Part shown: piece after piece, positions 26,226 to 33,626 of the stretch | Layout: each line of letters starts with the position of its first letter | Position numbering within the stretch: position 1 is the stretch's first letter | NCBI RefSeq assembly: GCF_026016325.1 | Contig: NZ_CP087203.1 | Coordinates: forward strand, 930,001-994,000 | Length of the DNA stretch: 64,000 nucleotides | Origin: Pseudomonas sp. B21-056 | GTDB taxonomy: Bacteria; Pseudomonadota; Gammaproteobacteria; Pseudomonadales; Pseudomonadaceae | Reading direction: 5' to 3' | Notes under the pieces: model-generated | Databases searched by the model: none | Told to the model about the DNA's origin: nothing | The model's input: only the letters and a program-made list of their open reading frames with translations | Program-made: the position numbers and the translations under genes

Positions 26226-27827
26226 CTACTGTTGCAAACCCACGCCGTAGAAGGGTGTGAGGCCAAACGGGCTGAGCTTGAAATCCACCACATGCCTGTT
26301 TATCGGCTGGAACACCGTGGAGTTGGCAATCGGTGTAATCGGCACCTGTTGCTTGAGGATTTGCTGCGCCTGTCGGTACAGGTCGATCCGTTGCTGGCGG
26401 TCGGTGGAGACCTTGGCTTGCTGGATCAGCTTGTCGTAGGCCGGGTCGCACCACTTGGCGTAGTTGCTGCCCTTGACCGCCGCGCAGCTGTAGAGCACGC
26501 CGAGCCAGTTGTCCGGGTCGCCGTTGTCGCCGGTCCAACCATAGATCATCGCGTCGTGTTCACCATTCTTGGCGCGCTTGATGTACTCGCCCCATTCGTA
26601 GCTGACGATGTTGGCCTTGATGCCGATTTTCGCCCAATCCTGCTGGATCATCTGCGCCGACATCCGTGCGTTGGGGTTGGACGCGCGTTGCACCGTCATC
26701 GCCCACAAATTGATGGTGGTACCGGGCGCAACCCCGGCTTCCTTGAGTAGCGCCTTGGCCTTGGTCACGTCATGGGGTGCGTCCTTGATCGCCGGGTCGA
26801 ATGACCACTGGGCCGGCGGCAGGGCATTCTGCGCCAGTTGCCCGGCGCTCTGGTACACCGCCTTGATGATCGCCGGCTTATCGATGGCCATGTCCAACGC
26901 CTGGCGCACCTTGAGTTGGTCCAGGGGCGGGTGCGTGACGTTGTAGGCCAGGAAACCCAGGTTGAAGCCGGGCTGCCTGAGCACTTGCAGGTTCGGGTCC
27001 TGTTCCATCACCTCGATGTCCGCCGGGCGCGGGTAGCCGCTGACCTGGCATTCGTTGCGCTTGAGCTTTTGCAGGCGCACGGCGGCGTCGGGGGTGATGG
27101 AGAAGATCAGGTTATCGACCCTCACGTCCTCGGGTTTCCAGTAGGCCGTATTGGCGGCGTAGCGGATCTGCGAGTCCTTCTGGTAGCGCTTGAACACGAA
27201 CGGACCGGTGCCGACGGGCTTCTGGTTGAGGTCGCCGGCCTTGCCTTCCTTGAGCAACTGCGCCGCGTATTCGGCGGACTGTACGGAAGCGAAACTCATT
27301 GCCAGGTTCTGCACGAACGCGGCATCGACGTTGTTCAGGTTGAAGCGCACGGTGTGCTCGTCGACTTTCTCGACGCTCTTGATCGTGGTGTTCAGGCCCA
27401 TGTCGGTGAAGTAGGGCGACTCGGTCGGGTAGGCCTGGCGGAACGGCTGTTGCGGATCGAGCAGGCGCTGGAAGGTGAACACCACGTCGTCGGCGTTGAA
27501 GTCGCGGGTGGGGCTGAAGTAGTCGGTGGTATGGAATTTCACGCCGTCGCGCAGGTGGAAGGTGTAGATCAGGCCATCGGCGGAGACATCCCAGCTCGTC
27601 GCCAACCCCGGCTCGACCTCGGTGCCACCGCGCTTGAACTGAGTGAGACGGTTGAAGACGGTTTCGGCCGAAGCATCGAAGTCGGTGCCGCTGGTGTATT
27701 GGCTGGGGTCGAACCCGGCGGGGCTGGCTTCGGAGCAGTAGACCAGGGTGGTGGCGGCCTGGGCCAGGGGGGCGCAGCTGATCAGGGCGAGAGTGAGCAG
27801 CAATGGTTGGAAAGTGGTTCTGTCCAT
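26226..27827 (-). CDS. dppA: Dipeptide-type ABC transporter substrate-binding protein (first of the series)
   Basis: 533-residue SBP family 5 protein. Signal peptide MDRTTFQPLLLTLALISCAP then LAQAATTLVYCSEASPAGFDPS. Family features include HLRDGVKFHTTDYFSPTRDF, PVGTGPFVFKRYQKD, NALPPAQWSFDPAIKDAPHD and MIQQDWAKIGIKANIVSYEW. AAGGGAT precedes ATG 27827. It is the most upstream gene of the dpp region, the position of dppA1. A 255-base gap (25971-26225) before the next gene shows no terminator with a T-tract, so its mode of expression relative to the other three is unclear. Confidence 0.92.
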   Translation of the reverse strand: MDRTTFQPLLLTLALISCAPLAQAATTLVYCSEASPAGFDPSQYTSGTDFDASAETVFNRLTQFKRGGTEVEPGLATSWDVSADGLIYTFHLRDGVKFHTTDYFSPTRDFNADDVVFTFQRLLDPQQPFRQAYPTESPYFTDMGLNTTIKSVEKVDEHTVRFNLNNVDAAFVQNLAMSFASVQSAEYAAQLLKEGKAGDLNQKPVGTGPFVFKRYQKDSQIRYAANTAYWKPEDVRVDNLIFSITPDAAVRLQKLKRNECQVSGYPRPADIEVMEQDPNLQVLRQPGFNLGFLAYNVTHPPLDQLKVRQALDMAIDKPAIIKAVYQSAGQLAQNALPPAQWSFDPAIKDAPHDVTKAKALLKEAGVAPGTTINLWAMTVQRASNPNARMSAQMIQQDWAKIGIKANIVSYEWGEYIKRAKNGEHDAMIYGWTGDNGDPDNWLGVLYSCAAVKGSNYAKWCDPAYDKLIQQAKVSTDRQQRIDLYRQAQQILKQQVPITPIANSTVFQPINRHVVDFKLSPFGLTPFYGVGLQQ

Positions 27828-27891
27828 GAAATCCCTTGGGGCGTGGTGACGGTTTTCATGGAGATTAGCGTTGTGGGCGGGAGAGGGGGAA

Positions 27892-27928
27892 ATATCCAAA
27901 AGTGAGGAGGACCGTTGGGTTTGGATAT
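27892..27928. promoter_or_regulatory. Inverted repeat upstream of the first dpp binding-protein gene
   Basis: ATATCCAAA (27892-27900) and TTTGGATAT (27920-27928) form a perfect 9-base dyad with 19 bases between, 65-101 bases before the gene start, a usual place for an operator or activator site. No regulator can be assigned. Confidence 0.4.
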
Positions 27929-28028
27929 ACCTCTATTGCCTTGGGTTGTGATGAGGTGGCCTGACAGCCAAGTCATATCTTCTGGCCTGAGTACCTATGT
28001 ACGTTCATCAGCAATGGCTGCGGCTGAT

Positions 28029-28709
28029 TCAAGTCGGAATCTGAACGACTATCCAAGAGACGTCGTCCTCGACGCTTACGGGATCGAACATCTCACCGTC
28101 AAGCAACCTCGCTTGTGTCGCGTCGTCCAAGTCAGCCCAAAAGCCATCGGTTGCAAAAACCAGTTTCTCACCTTCAAGGGTCGCTCTCGTGACTATCTCT
28201 GGGTCTGGTTTTTTCCGTGCTTTGAAACTCCGGCTTATCCGGTGCCTGCCTGGATCTGCTGCCAGTTGCCTATGGTTGCGATTGCGCCTCCAATTGGCGA
28301 GACAGTGAGGTGTTGTAAGCCATGTGATCGAAGTGTCTGAACAAGCTACCCCAGCGCAGCAATCGCCTTCGTAGGCAATTGTGAGCAGTCCTTCGGTGGC
28401 TACGCCGACCAGATAGCTCGCCGACCCTGTGAGGAGACTTGAGAAGAGTCTGTGATGCGCGTCATTCAGGACATCGTTAAGCAGGGCTGCTGCCTTTTCA
28501 TGGCTATTATCCGAGCAGCCATCCGCGATCTTCTCAACATATCCCGTGAGTATCTGGTTGAGCAGAGCCTGTGCGAGCGGGCCGCTGCCTGGTTTGGATG
28601 TGCCGTCGACGACGACAAATAACCCTCGTGTTCCGTCGAATATTGCTCCTGCACAGTCTCGGTTCTCGCCTCTACCCTGCCCTTTCACGGACCTGGTTGC
28701 GTAGATCAT
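28029..28709 (-). CDS. PP2C-like serine/threonine phosphatase in an accessory cassette
   Basis: 226 residues. The PP2C metal-binding pattern is recognisable but diverged: LFVVVDGTSKPGSG (D35, G36), YEGDCCAGVA (G115, D116; usual GDSRAY), VFATDGFWADL (D188, G189) and EDDVSWIVVQI at the C-terminus (usual DNxT). The N-terminal GRGENRDCAGAIF corresponds to the NEDA motif with Glu-Asn-Arg-Asp. An active metal-dependent phosphatase is therefore likely, unusually short for the family. Its ATG (28709) overlaps the stop of the nucleotidyltransferase gene (ATGA), so the two are coupled. The cassette is visibly less GC-rich than its neighbours and interrupts the dpp-rox synteny, signs of transfer. Confidence 0.75.
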   Translation of the reverse strand: MIYATRSVKGQGRGENRDCAGAIFDGTRGLFVVVDGTSKPGSGPLAQALLNQILTGYVEKIADGCSDNSHEKAAALLNDVLNDAHHRLFSSLLTGSASYLVGVATEGLLTIAYEGDCCAGVACSDTSITWLTTPHCLANWRRNRNHRQLAADPGRHRISRSFKARKKPDPEIVTRATLEGEKLVFATDGFWADLDDATQARLLDGEMFDPVSVEDDVSWIVVQIPT

Positions 28710-29410
28710 TTGATGTCGCTCAGTTGTTTCAGGCGCTGGTAAATCAGTTTGCCTCGGCCGGGGTTCGCGCTGACTGAATGGGAGCTTTCGATCACGTAGT
28801 CGATTGAGTTCAGAGCCAGTAACCTGGTAACACCGGTTGCAATGTACGTTCGCAACACCTGATCAGCTTGCCTGACCTCCTCAAGCAACTCGGTGCGGCC
28901 ATCGACGATAAGAAGGATATCTTCAACGTCTTTGTGAAATGCGTCGTCTTTTCCGCGACCTTTGAATGCTTCGAGTTTCGTGGCGACAAAATAGGCTGGT
29001 TTGAAGATTTTGATTGCTATCCCACTGGGGAGAATGCGGGTGTCTGCGTTCGCCAGGCCATCTACAAACCAGCGATTTTCATATCCGAGAATCTCCTTCA
29101 CAGACGGCATTACGTCGACAATCACATCGTTGAATTTGAATCGACACGTTACATCGCTATGTTCGGCGGTAATCTTGAAGCCATTATCGGCCAGGCGCTC
29201 TGTCAACCTTTGCCAGTCAGCAATGCCACCTAGTTCAATGACCAGGTCAACGTCGTCAGTGCTGCGGATATCGTCCAGGACCACGTCGTCAGTGCACAGG
29301 AGCCAGGTGGTAGAGCCGCCGACGAAAGCGACTTCCTTTAAAAGCTCATCGCCCAACCCTTGCGCGACGGCGTTCAGCATCTCGTAGTTGTGATCCGAAG
29401 CACTGCTCAA
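28706..29410 (-). CDS. AbiEii/AbiGii-like nucleotidyltransferase
   Basis: 234 residues with the DNA polymerase beta-type nucleotidyltransferase signature: FVGGSTTWLL (GGS at 31-33), STDDVDLVIEL (catalytic D53/D55) and a third acidic position in VIVDVMP (D99). The following motif ATKLEAFKGRGKDDAFHKDVEDI (from residue 143) matches the K..A...R...KD..D block of the AbiEii/DUF1814 group of toxin-type NTases. Start is TTG 29410, which overlaps the stop of the upstream HTH gene (TTGA) and follows AGGGATGGGCC. Relatives inactivate tRNA or other targets by adding nucleotides in toxin-antitoxin or abortive-infection systems; the activity here is inferred. Confidence 0.82.
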   Translation of the reverse strand: MSSASDHNYEMLNAVAQGLGDELLKEVAFVGGSTTWLLCTDDVVLDDIRSTDDVDLVIELGGIADWQRLTERLADNGFKITAEHSDVTCRFKFNDVIVDVMPSVKEILGYENRWFVDGLANADTRILPSGIAIKIFKPAYFVATKLEAFKGRGKDDAFHKDVEDILLIVDGRTELLEEVRQADQVLRTYIATGVTRLLALNSIDYVIESSHSVSANPGRGKLIYQRLKQLSDIK

Positions 29411-30159
29411 AGGCCCATCCCTTTTTTTAGAAGCTTAATGGCGACGCTTGTCTCGCGAGGTCCGCCCAGGCGAATGGAGTCCACCAGCGCTAAGTAGTGG
29501 TAGAGGGTTCGGTCGTTCTTCACTGCTTCAGGCACAGTCTTATAGAGGGGGTCGATGGTCTGGCCGCGCTCTGTCCCATGTGGGTCCGGCCAGACGTGAA
29601 TATTTTCCCCTGCACTTTTCAGGTGCTTGGAAAGTACTGGCGATGCAAATCCTGTTGGAATCCCTCTCGCCAGGGCGCCAGGCTTGACTGGGAAAAAGTA
29701 CTTGAGTGCATGCTCGGTGATCTTCAAAAGCGCTGGACGATTCACTTTGGGCAAGGACGTTTCATAATCGTTTGTCACGAGTCCTGCCTCCCGGCATCGG
29801 ACGATTGAATTTGATATCTCACTTTTGCTCAAGCCCAGGGACTCTGCCAAGGCTCTCAGGGTGTAGCGGTCTTCCCATTTGGTGGCCGGACTTTTTTGGG
29901 AGAGATCGTTGGCATCCCACCCCTCCCAAGGGAATGAGTCTGCATCGATGAGGCCTTTTATGGCGACCTCCAAGTTGTCCCAGGATTTTTCTGGCGACGC
30001 CGAGGTAATGAATTGAAATTCCTGGGTGTAGTCATCCGGTAGTAAGTCAATTGAGGAAAGGCCGCCCCATGCCACCGTTGGGTTGCCAGTTGGCGACATT
30101 TCCTCCTGCGCATGAAGGCTGGCCATTTTGTACATCAGTAAAATATCTTGACCTTTCAT
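29407..30159 (-). CDS. Winged-helix HTH protein paired with the nucleotidyltransferase
   Basis: 250 residues starting MKGQDILLMYKMASL, the N-terminus of a small family of HTH proteins often found beside nucleotidyltransferase genes. The HTH lies at about 98-130 (RYTLRALAESLGLSKSEISNSIVRCREAGLV). The C-terminal part (KYFFPVKPGALARGIPTGFASPVL, then VWPDPHGTERGQTIDPLYKTVPEAV) is the conserved effector or partner-binding region. Residues about 25-92 are an extra, poorly conserved-looking insert. ATG 30159 is chosen; the open frame extends to 30342 but enters the palindrome and a REP fragment. It probably represses its own promoter and may neutralise the NTase, as AbiEi-type antitoxins do; both are inferences. 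Confidence 0.75.
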   Translation of the reverse strand: MKGQDILLMYKMASLHAQEEMSPTGNPTVAWGGLSSIDLLPDDYTQEFQFITSASPEKSWDNLEVAIKGLIDADSFPWEGWDANDLSQKSPATKWEDRYTLRALAESLGLSKSEISNSIVRCREAGLVTNDYETSLPKVNRPALLKITEHALKYFFPVKPGALARGIPTGFASPVLSKHLKSAGENIHVWPDPHGTERGQTIDPLYKTVPEAVKNDRTLYHYLALVDSIRLGGPRETSVAIKLLKKGMGL

Positions 30160-30175
30160 CGCAGGCTGTTCTCTG

Positions 30176-30205
30176 GTTGTCCACGTTCCATAAAACGTGG
30201 ACAAC
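30176..30205. promoter_or_regulatory. Operator-like palindrome upstream of the HTH-NTase-PP2C cassette
   Basis: Perfect 12-base arms GTTGTCCACGTT (30176-30187) and AACGTGGACAAC (30194-30205) with a 6-base spacer, 17 bases before the HTH gene. TTGACA lies just upstream on the minus strand (about 30221-30226), so the palindrome covers the expected -10 zone, the classic layout for autorepression. In the rest of the 515-base gap up to 30674 I see a REP fragment (about 30284-30313) and the DUF6124 leader. Confidence 0.65.
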
Positions 30206-30429
30206 GTTCGCACGCTATTTTTGTCAATGTCAAAAGCTTTTTGCGGTTTTGGGTGTACTGATTTGGCTGGAATGCGTCCTTTTGGCGAGGAGCTTGCTCC
30301 CTCACCACAGGGGATGGTAGGGCTGGACGCGGCGCGAATCATTCAGGTGCATCGGAAGGATCCCCAGGGCCGAAGGGAAACATCCCACGGCTTTTTAAGG
30401 TTGTCCCTCGGAAGTGCGCTCTCTAACCT

Positions 30430-30674
30430 TTGAACGTCGCTGCCATTCAGCGACCGGGTGTGGAAACCTGAACCTTTTAGTAGTGTCATGGCTGACATGG
30501 TGTTGCCGACGTCCTGTTTCGTCTGCAAACTGCGTCCTGGCAGCTGTGCGTGGGCAGGCTTCGGTCTGGCCGGGTCCTACTAACCGGTATTTCCACCCCG
30601 CGTACCGCTGCCACCTTATTGTCGTGTGGAAACGACACAGGGATGGCTCCAATTTTCAAGTAGGAGCATTGAAT
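30430..30674 (+). promoter_or_regulatory. Structured leader of the DUF6124 gene
   Basis: Contains hairpin GTCGCTG-CCATT-CAGCGAC (30436-30454), a 10-base direct repeat GTGTGGAAAC (30458-30467 and 30624-30633), a complementary TTCCACCCC (30591-30599), and a hairpin TGTCGT-GTGGAA-ACGACA (30620-30637) that presents the repeat core in its loop. From memory, similar sequence precedes other DUF6124 genes in fluorescent pseudomonads. An open frame runs through the leader in phase with the gene, but its residues (Cys/Trp/Arg-rich) do not look like protein. Confidence 0.5.
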
Positions 30675-31061
30675 ATGGACAAGTTGATTCCCGATCCACC
30701 GTTCAACAGAACCAACCCTCTTTCCAGTTTCGAAACCGTCGAAGAACTCCTCAAAGACCGCGCCGCTGCCGAGCGGGTACTCGATCATTACCTCAACCCA
30801 AAGCCTCCAGCGCCCAGCACCGATCCGCGCATCGACAGCCTGTTCTCCGTCACCGCCAAAGCGGACGCCGACACGCTATTGACCAGCACCTGCGAAACCC
30901 TGGCCTCGGTCAAAGCCATGGCCGAGGATCTGGCCTTCGAGGTGGATGGCACGCGCCGTAGCGTGGCGTTGGGGATTCATCAGTTGGTGGAGTTGTGTCA
31001 GTTGCTGGTGGACAAGGCGTTGGATCAGCTTGAGGTGCCGGCCCGTCCGGTTAAGGTGTAG
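30675..31061 (+). CDS. DUF6124 family protein
   Basis: 128-residue soluble protein of unknown function, with the recognisable family pattern LFSVTAKADADTLLTSTCETLASVKAMAEDLAFEVDGTRRSVALGIHQLVELCQLLVDKAL at the C-terminal half and a proline-rich N-terminal half (MDKLIPDPPFNRTNPLSSF). Predicted helical bundle, no signal peptide. ATG 30675 has AGGAG 8 bases upstream. Multiple paralogues are usual in P. fluorescens genomes. It is isolated between the accessory cassette and a REPIN. Confidence 0.8.
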   Translation: MDKLIPDPPFNRTNPLSSFETVEELLKDRAAAERVLDHYLNPKPPAPSTDPRIDSLFSVTAKADADTLLTSTCETLASVKAMAEDLAFEVDGTRRSVALGIHQLVELCQLLVDKALDQLEVPARPVKV

Positions 31062-31098
31062 CGAGGAAGTGCCCACCTGGTAAAGGGCGGGCACTGTC

Positions 31099-31247
31099 CT
31101 GTGGCGAGGGGATTTATCCCCGCTGGGCTGCGCAGCAGCCCCCAACCTGATACCTCGGTGTGTCAGATTAGTTGAGGTCGCTGCTTTTGGGTCTGCTTCG
31201 CAGCCCAGCGGGGCGGTGCGACGTTTCGCTAAATCCCCTCGCCACAA
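31099..31247. repeat. REPIN, 'GTGGCGAGGGGATTTATCCCC' family, variant right arm
   Basis: Left arm is the standard type (CTGTGGCGAGGGGATTTATC). Right arm has the replaced segment GGGCGGTGCGACGTTTCGC before TAAATCCCCTCGCCAC, the mirror of the 24158-24308 copy. Confidence 0.88.
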
Positions 31248-31286
31248 AGGCATGTCACTGGGCTGGATATTTCTGTCAGCCCACTC

Positions 31287-32003
31287 TCACTGCATCAACA
31301 CCTCAATCGCCCCATCCGCCGTCATGCTCACCTTGCTGGTGCCCGCTTCCACTTCTGGCGTAACGGACTCGGCATCCATGGCCCCGGCCTTCATCATCAT
31401 CGGCGCCCGCATGTAGGGTTGTGGATAGCCGTTGGTGTTGAGGTTCAGGTTGACGATTTTGTAACCCTTGCCACCCAGGGCTTCGGTAGCCAGTTGGGCG
31501 CGGGCCTTGAACGCGTTGACGGCGTCCTTGAGCAGGGCGTCTTCGCTGCTCTGGCGGGTGGCGGTGGAGATGGCGAAGTCCATGCCGCCCATTTTCATAT
31601 CGGTCAGCAATTCGCCGGTGAGTTTGGACAGGGCGGCGAAGTCGGCGCTTTCCAGGCGCAGTTCGGCGCGTTCGCGCCAGCCGGTGATTTTCTGGCCCTT
31701 GCCGTCGTAGATCGGGTAGCTGTTGCGGCTGCCCTGGCGCAGGGTGATCTCCTTGACTTGCTTGGCCTGGCCGATGGCCTTGTTCAGCGTGGTGCTGACG
31801 GCGGCGGCGAGCTTGGCCGGGTCGGTGTTTTGCTCTTCGGTGTAGAGCGTGACGATCATCAGGTCGCGGGCCACTTCCTGGCTGGCTTCGGCGCGCAGGG
31901 ATATCTGGTTGTAATGCAGTTCATCGGCGGCCAGGGCCGGCAGGCTGGCGACGGTGCCGAGACTGAGGGCGAGGAGGGCGGCGGGGCGACTGAACGTGTG
32001 CAT
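31287..32003 (-). CDS. SIMPL-domain (DUF541) periplasmic protein
   Basis: 238 residues with a signal peptide MHTFSRPAALLALSLGTVAS then LPALA|ADELHYNQ. The mature part is a SIMPL/DUF541 protein: ISLRAEASQEVARDLMIVTLYTEEQ, KAIGQAKQVKEITLRQG, the central TGWRERAELRLES, and ALLKDAVNAFKARAQLATEALGGKGYKIVNLNLN. The family includes E. coli YggE, linked to oxidative stress and envelope physiology; the molecular role is not known. ATG 32003 follows AAGGAG. It is divergent from roxS across a 360-base gap dominated by a REPIN. Confidence 0.88.
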   Translation of the reverse strand: MHTFSRPAALLALSLGTVASLPALAADELHYNQISLRAEASQEVARDLMIVTLYTEEQNTDPAKLAAAVSTTLNKAIGQAKQVKEITLRQGSRNSYPIYDGKGQKITGWRERAELRLESADFAALSKLTGELLTDMKMGGMDFAISTATRQSSEDALLKDAVNAFKARAQLATEALGGKGYKIVNLNLNTNGYPQPYMRAPMMMKAGAMDAESVTPEVEAGTSKVSMTADGAIEVLMQ

Positions 32004-32126
32004 GAAAGCTCCTTGGGATGATGTGCAGGGGTAAGGTCCGGGCCTGCGTGAACGATAAGACTCTAGCGTTTGCAGCTCGGTTCGCACAGTTACAACTTCT
32101 ATACAGATGTAAGGCCAATGCCGATC

Positions 32127-32254
32127 CCCTGTGGCGAGGGGATTTATCCCCGTTGGGCTGCGCAGCAGCCCCCTGCGCTATGTCAGATGGACCGAGTTGC
32201 TTGTCTTGGGGGTGCTTCGCAACCCAGCGGGGATAAATCCCCTCGCCACAGGGG
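32127..32254. repeat. REPIN, 'GTGGCGAGGGGATTTATCCCC' family
   Basis: Outer arms CCCCTGTGGCGAGGGGATTT and complement, near-perfect over about 40 bases, with a variable centre. It occupies the middle of the 360-base gap between the SIMPL gene and roxS (32004-32363); the flanks must hold both promoters but none is clear. Confidence 0.9.
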
Positions 32255-32363
32255 AGATGTGTAGCATTGAGCGGCTGTGGCGCTTTGCCGCACAGCTGCC
32301 TGCGCAAGCCGCGCCTTGGTTATACTCCGTGCGATTCGCCTGGAGCGCTCATCAGGAGAGCTC

Positions 32364-33626
32364 ATGCTCGCCCCTTTGCAAATGACTTCCGCCTCGCGCC
32401 AGAACCTCTGGCGGCTGACGTTCATCCGTATCCTGGTCCTTGCGGCCCAGGCCGGGTCCGTGGGGCTCGCCTATTGGTTCGACCTGTTGCCGCTGCCCTG
32501 GCTGCAACTGGCGATTACCCTGGTGTGCGCTTCGGTGCTGTGTGCGCTGACGGCGATTCGCCTGCGCGCCTCATGGCCGGTGACGGAGCTGGAATACGCC
32601 GTGCAACTGGCCTGCGACCTGTTTATCCACAGTGCGCTGCTGTATTTCTCCGGCGGTTCCACCAACCCTTTCGTGTCCTATTACCTGGTGCCCCTGACCA
32701 TCGCCGCTGTGACGTTGCCGTGGCGCTTTTCGCTGATCCTGTCCGGCATCGCCCTGGCGCTGTACACCTTGTTGCTGGCGCGCTTCTATCCTCTGGAAAC
32801 CTTCCCCATCGCCCGGGAGAACCTGCAGATCTACGGCATGTGGCTGAGTTTCGCCCTGGCCGCGTCCGTCATCACGTTTTTTGCCGCACGGATGGCCGAG
32901 GAGCTGCGTCGTCAGGAAGAACTACGGGCCATCCGTCGTGAAGAAGGCCTTCGGGACGAGCAATTGCTGGCCGTGGCGACCCAGGCCGCCGGCGCCGCCC
33001 ATGAGTTGGGCACGCCGCTGGCAACCATGAGTGTGCTGCTCAAGGAGATGCAACAGGATCATCCCGACCCGCTGTTGCAGGACGACCTCAGTGTGCTGCA
33101 GGATCAGGTCAAGCTCTGCAAGGAAACCCTGCAATACCTGGTGCGCGCCGCCGAGGCCAACCGCCGGCTGGCGATCGACATGCAGGACGTCACCGACTGG
33201 CTCGACGAGGCCCTCAATCGCTGGCACCTGATGCGCCCGGAAGCCAGTTACCGCTTCCAGTGCCTGGGATATGGCCCAGTGCCGCGCATGGCGCCGCCAC
33301 CGGACTTGACCCAGGCGCTGCTGAATCTGTTGAACAACGCCGCCGATGCTTGCCCCGAAGGCATGGAGGTGACGCTGGACTGGAATGCCTTTGAGCTGAT
33401 TATCAGCATTCGCGACCGCGGTGCCGGTGTGCCGTTGGCCATCGCCGAGCAGATCGGCAAACCGTTCTACACCACCAAGGGCAAAGGCCTCGGCCTGGGC
33501 CTGTTTTTGAGCAAGGCCAGCGTGACACGCGCCGGCGGCTCGGTGAAACTCTACCCCCATGAGAGCGGCGGCACGCTCACCGAGCTGCGCCTGCCCCATG
33601 CCGACCGAGGAGACGAACATGAGTGA
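32364..33626 (+). CDS. roxS: Redox-sensing histidine kinase RoxS (RegB/PrrB family)
   Basis: 420-residue inner-membrane sensor kinase. Six membrane helices lie in the first about 180 residues. The quinone-sensing motif GGSTNPF is at 97-103, as in RegB. The H-box AAGAAHELGTPLATMSVLL places the phospho-His at H213. C252 in KLCKETL sits where RegB has its redox-active cysteine. N-box (LLNLLNNAADAC), G1 (RDRGAGVP) and GLGLGLFLSKA complete the ATPase. ATG 32364 follows AGGAGAGC; the longer frame from 32277 reads into the REPIN flank. The roxR ATG overlaps its 3' end by 8 bases. In Pseudomonas this pair controls respiratory oxidases, including the cyanide-insensitive oxidase. Confidence 0.93.
   Translation: MLAPLQMTSASRQNLWRLTFIRILVLAAQAGSVGLAYWFDLLPLPWLQLAITLVCASVLCALTAIRLRASWPVTELEYAVQLACDLFIHSALLYFSGGSTNPFVSYYLVPLTIAAVTLPWRFSLILSGIALALYTLLLARFYPLETFPIARENLQIYGMWLSFALAASVITFFAARMAEELRRQEELRAIRREEGLRDEQLLAVATQAAGAAHELGTPLATMSVLLKEMQQDHPDPLLQDDLSVLQDQVKLCKETLQYLVRAAEANRRLAIDMQDVTDWLDEALNRWHLMRPEASYRFQCLGYGPVPRMAPPPDLTQALLNLLNNAADACPEGMEVTLDWNAFELIISIRDRGAGVPLAIAEQIGKPFYTTKGKGLGLGLFLSKASVTRAGGSVKLYPHESGGTLTELRLPHADRGDEHE

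Noticed and set aside
30414..30674. N-terminal extension of the DUF6124 protein through its leader
   Set aside because: The frame is open, but the residues are Cys/Trp/Arg-rich and hairpins lie there; ATG 30675 has a good ribosome site and gives the family N-terminus.
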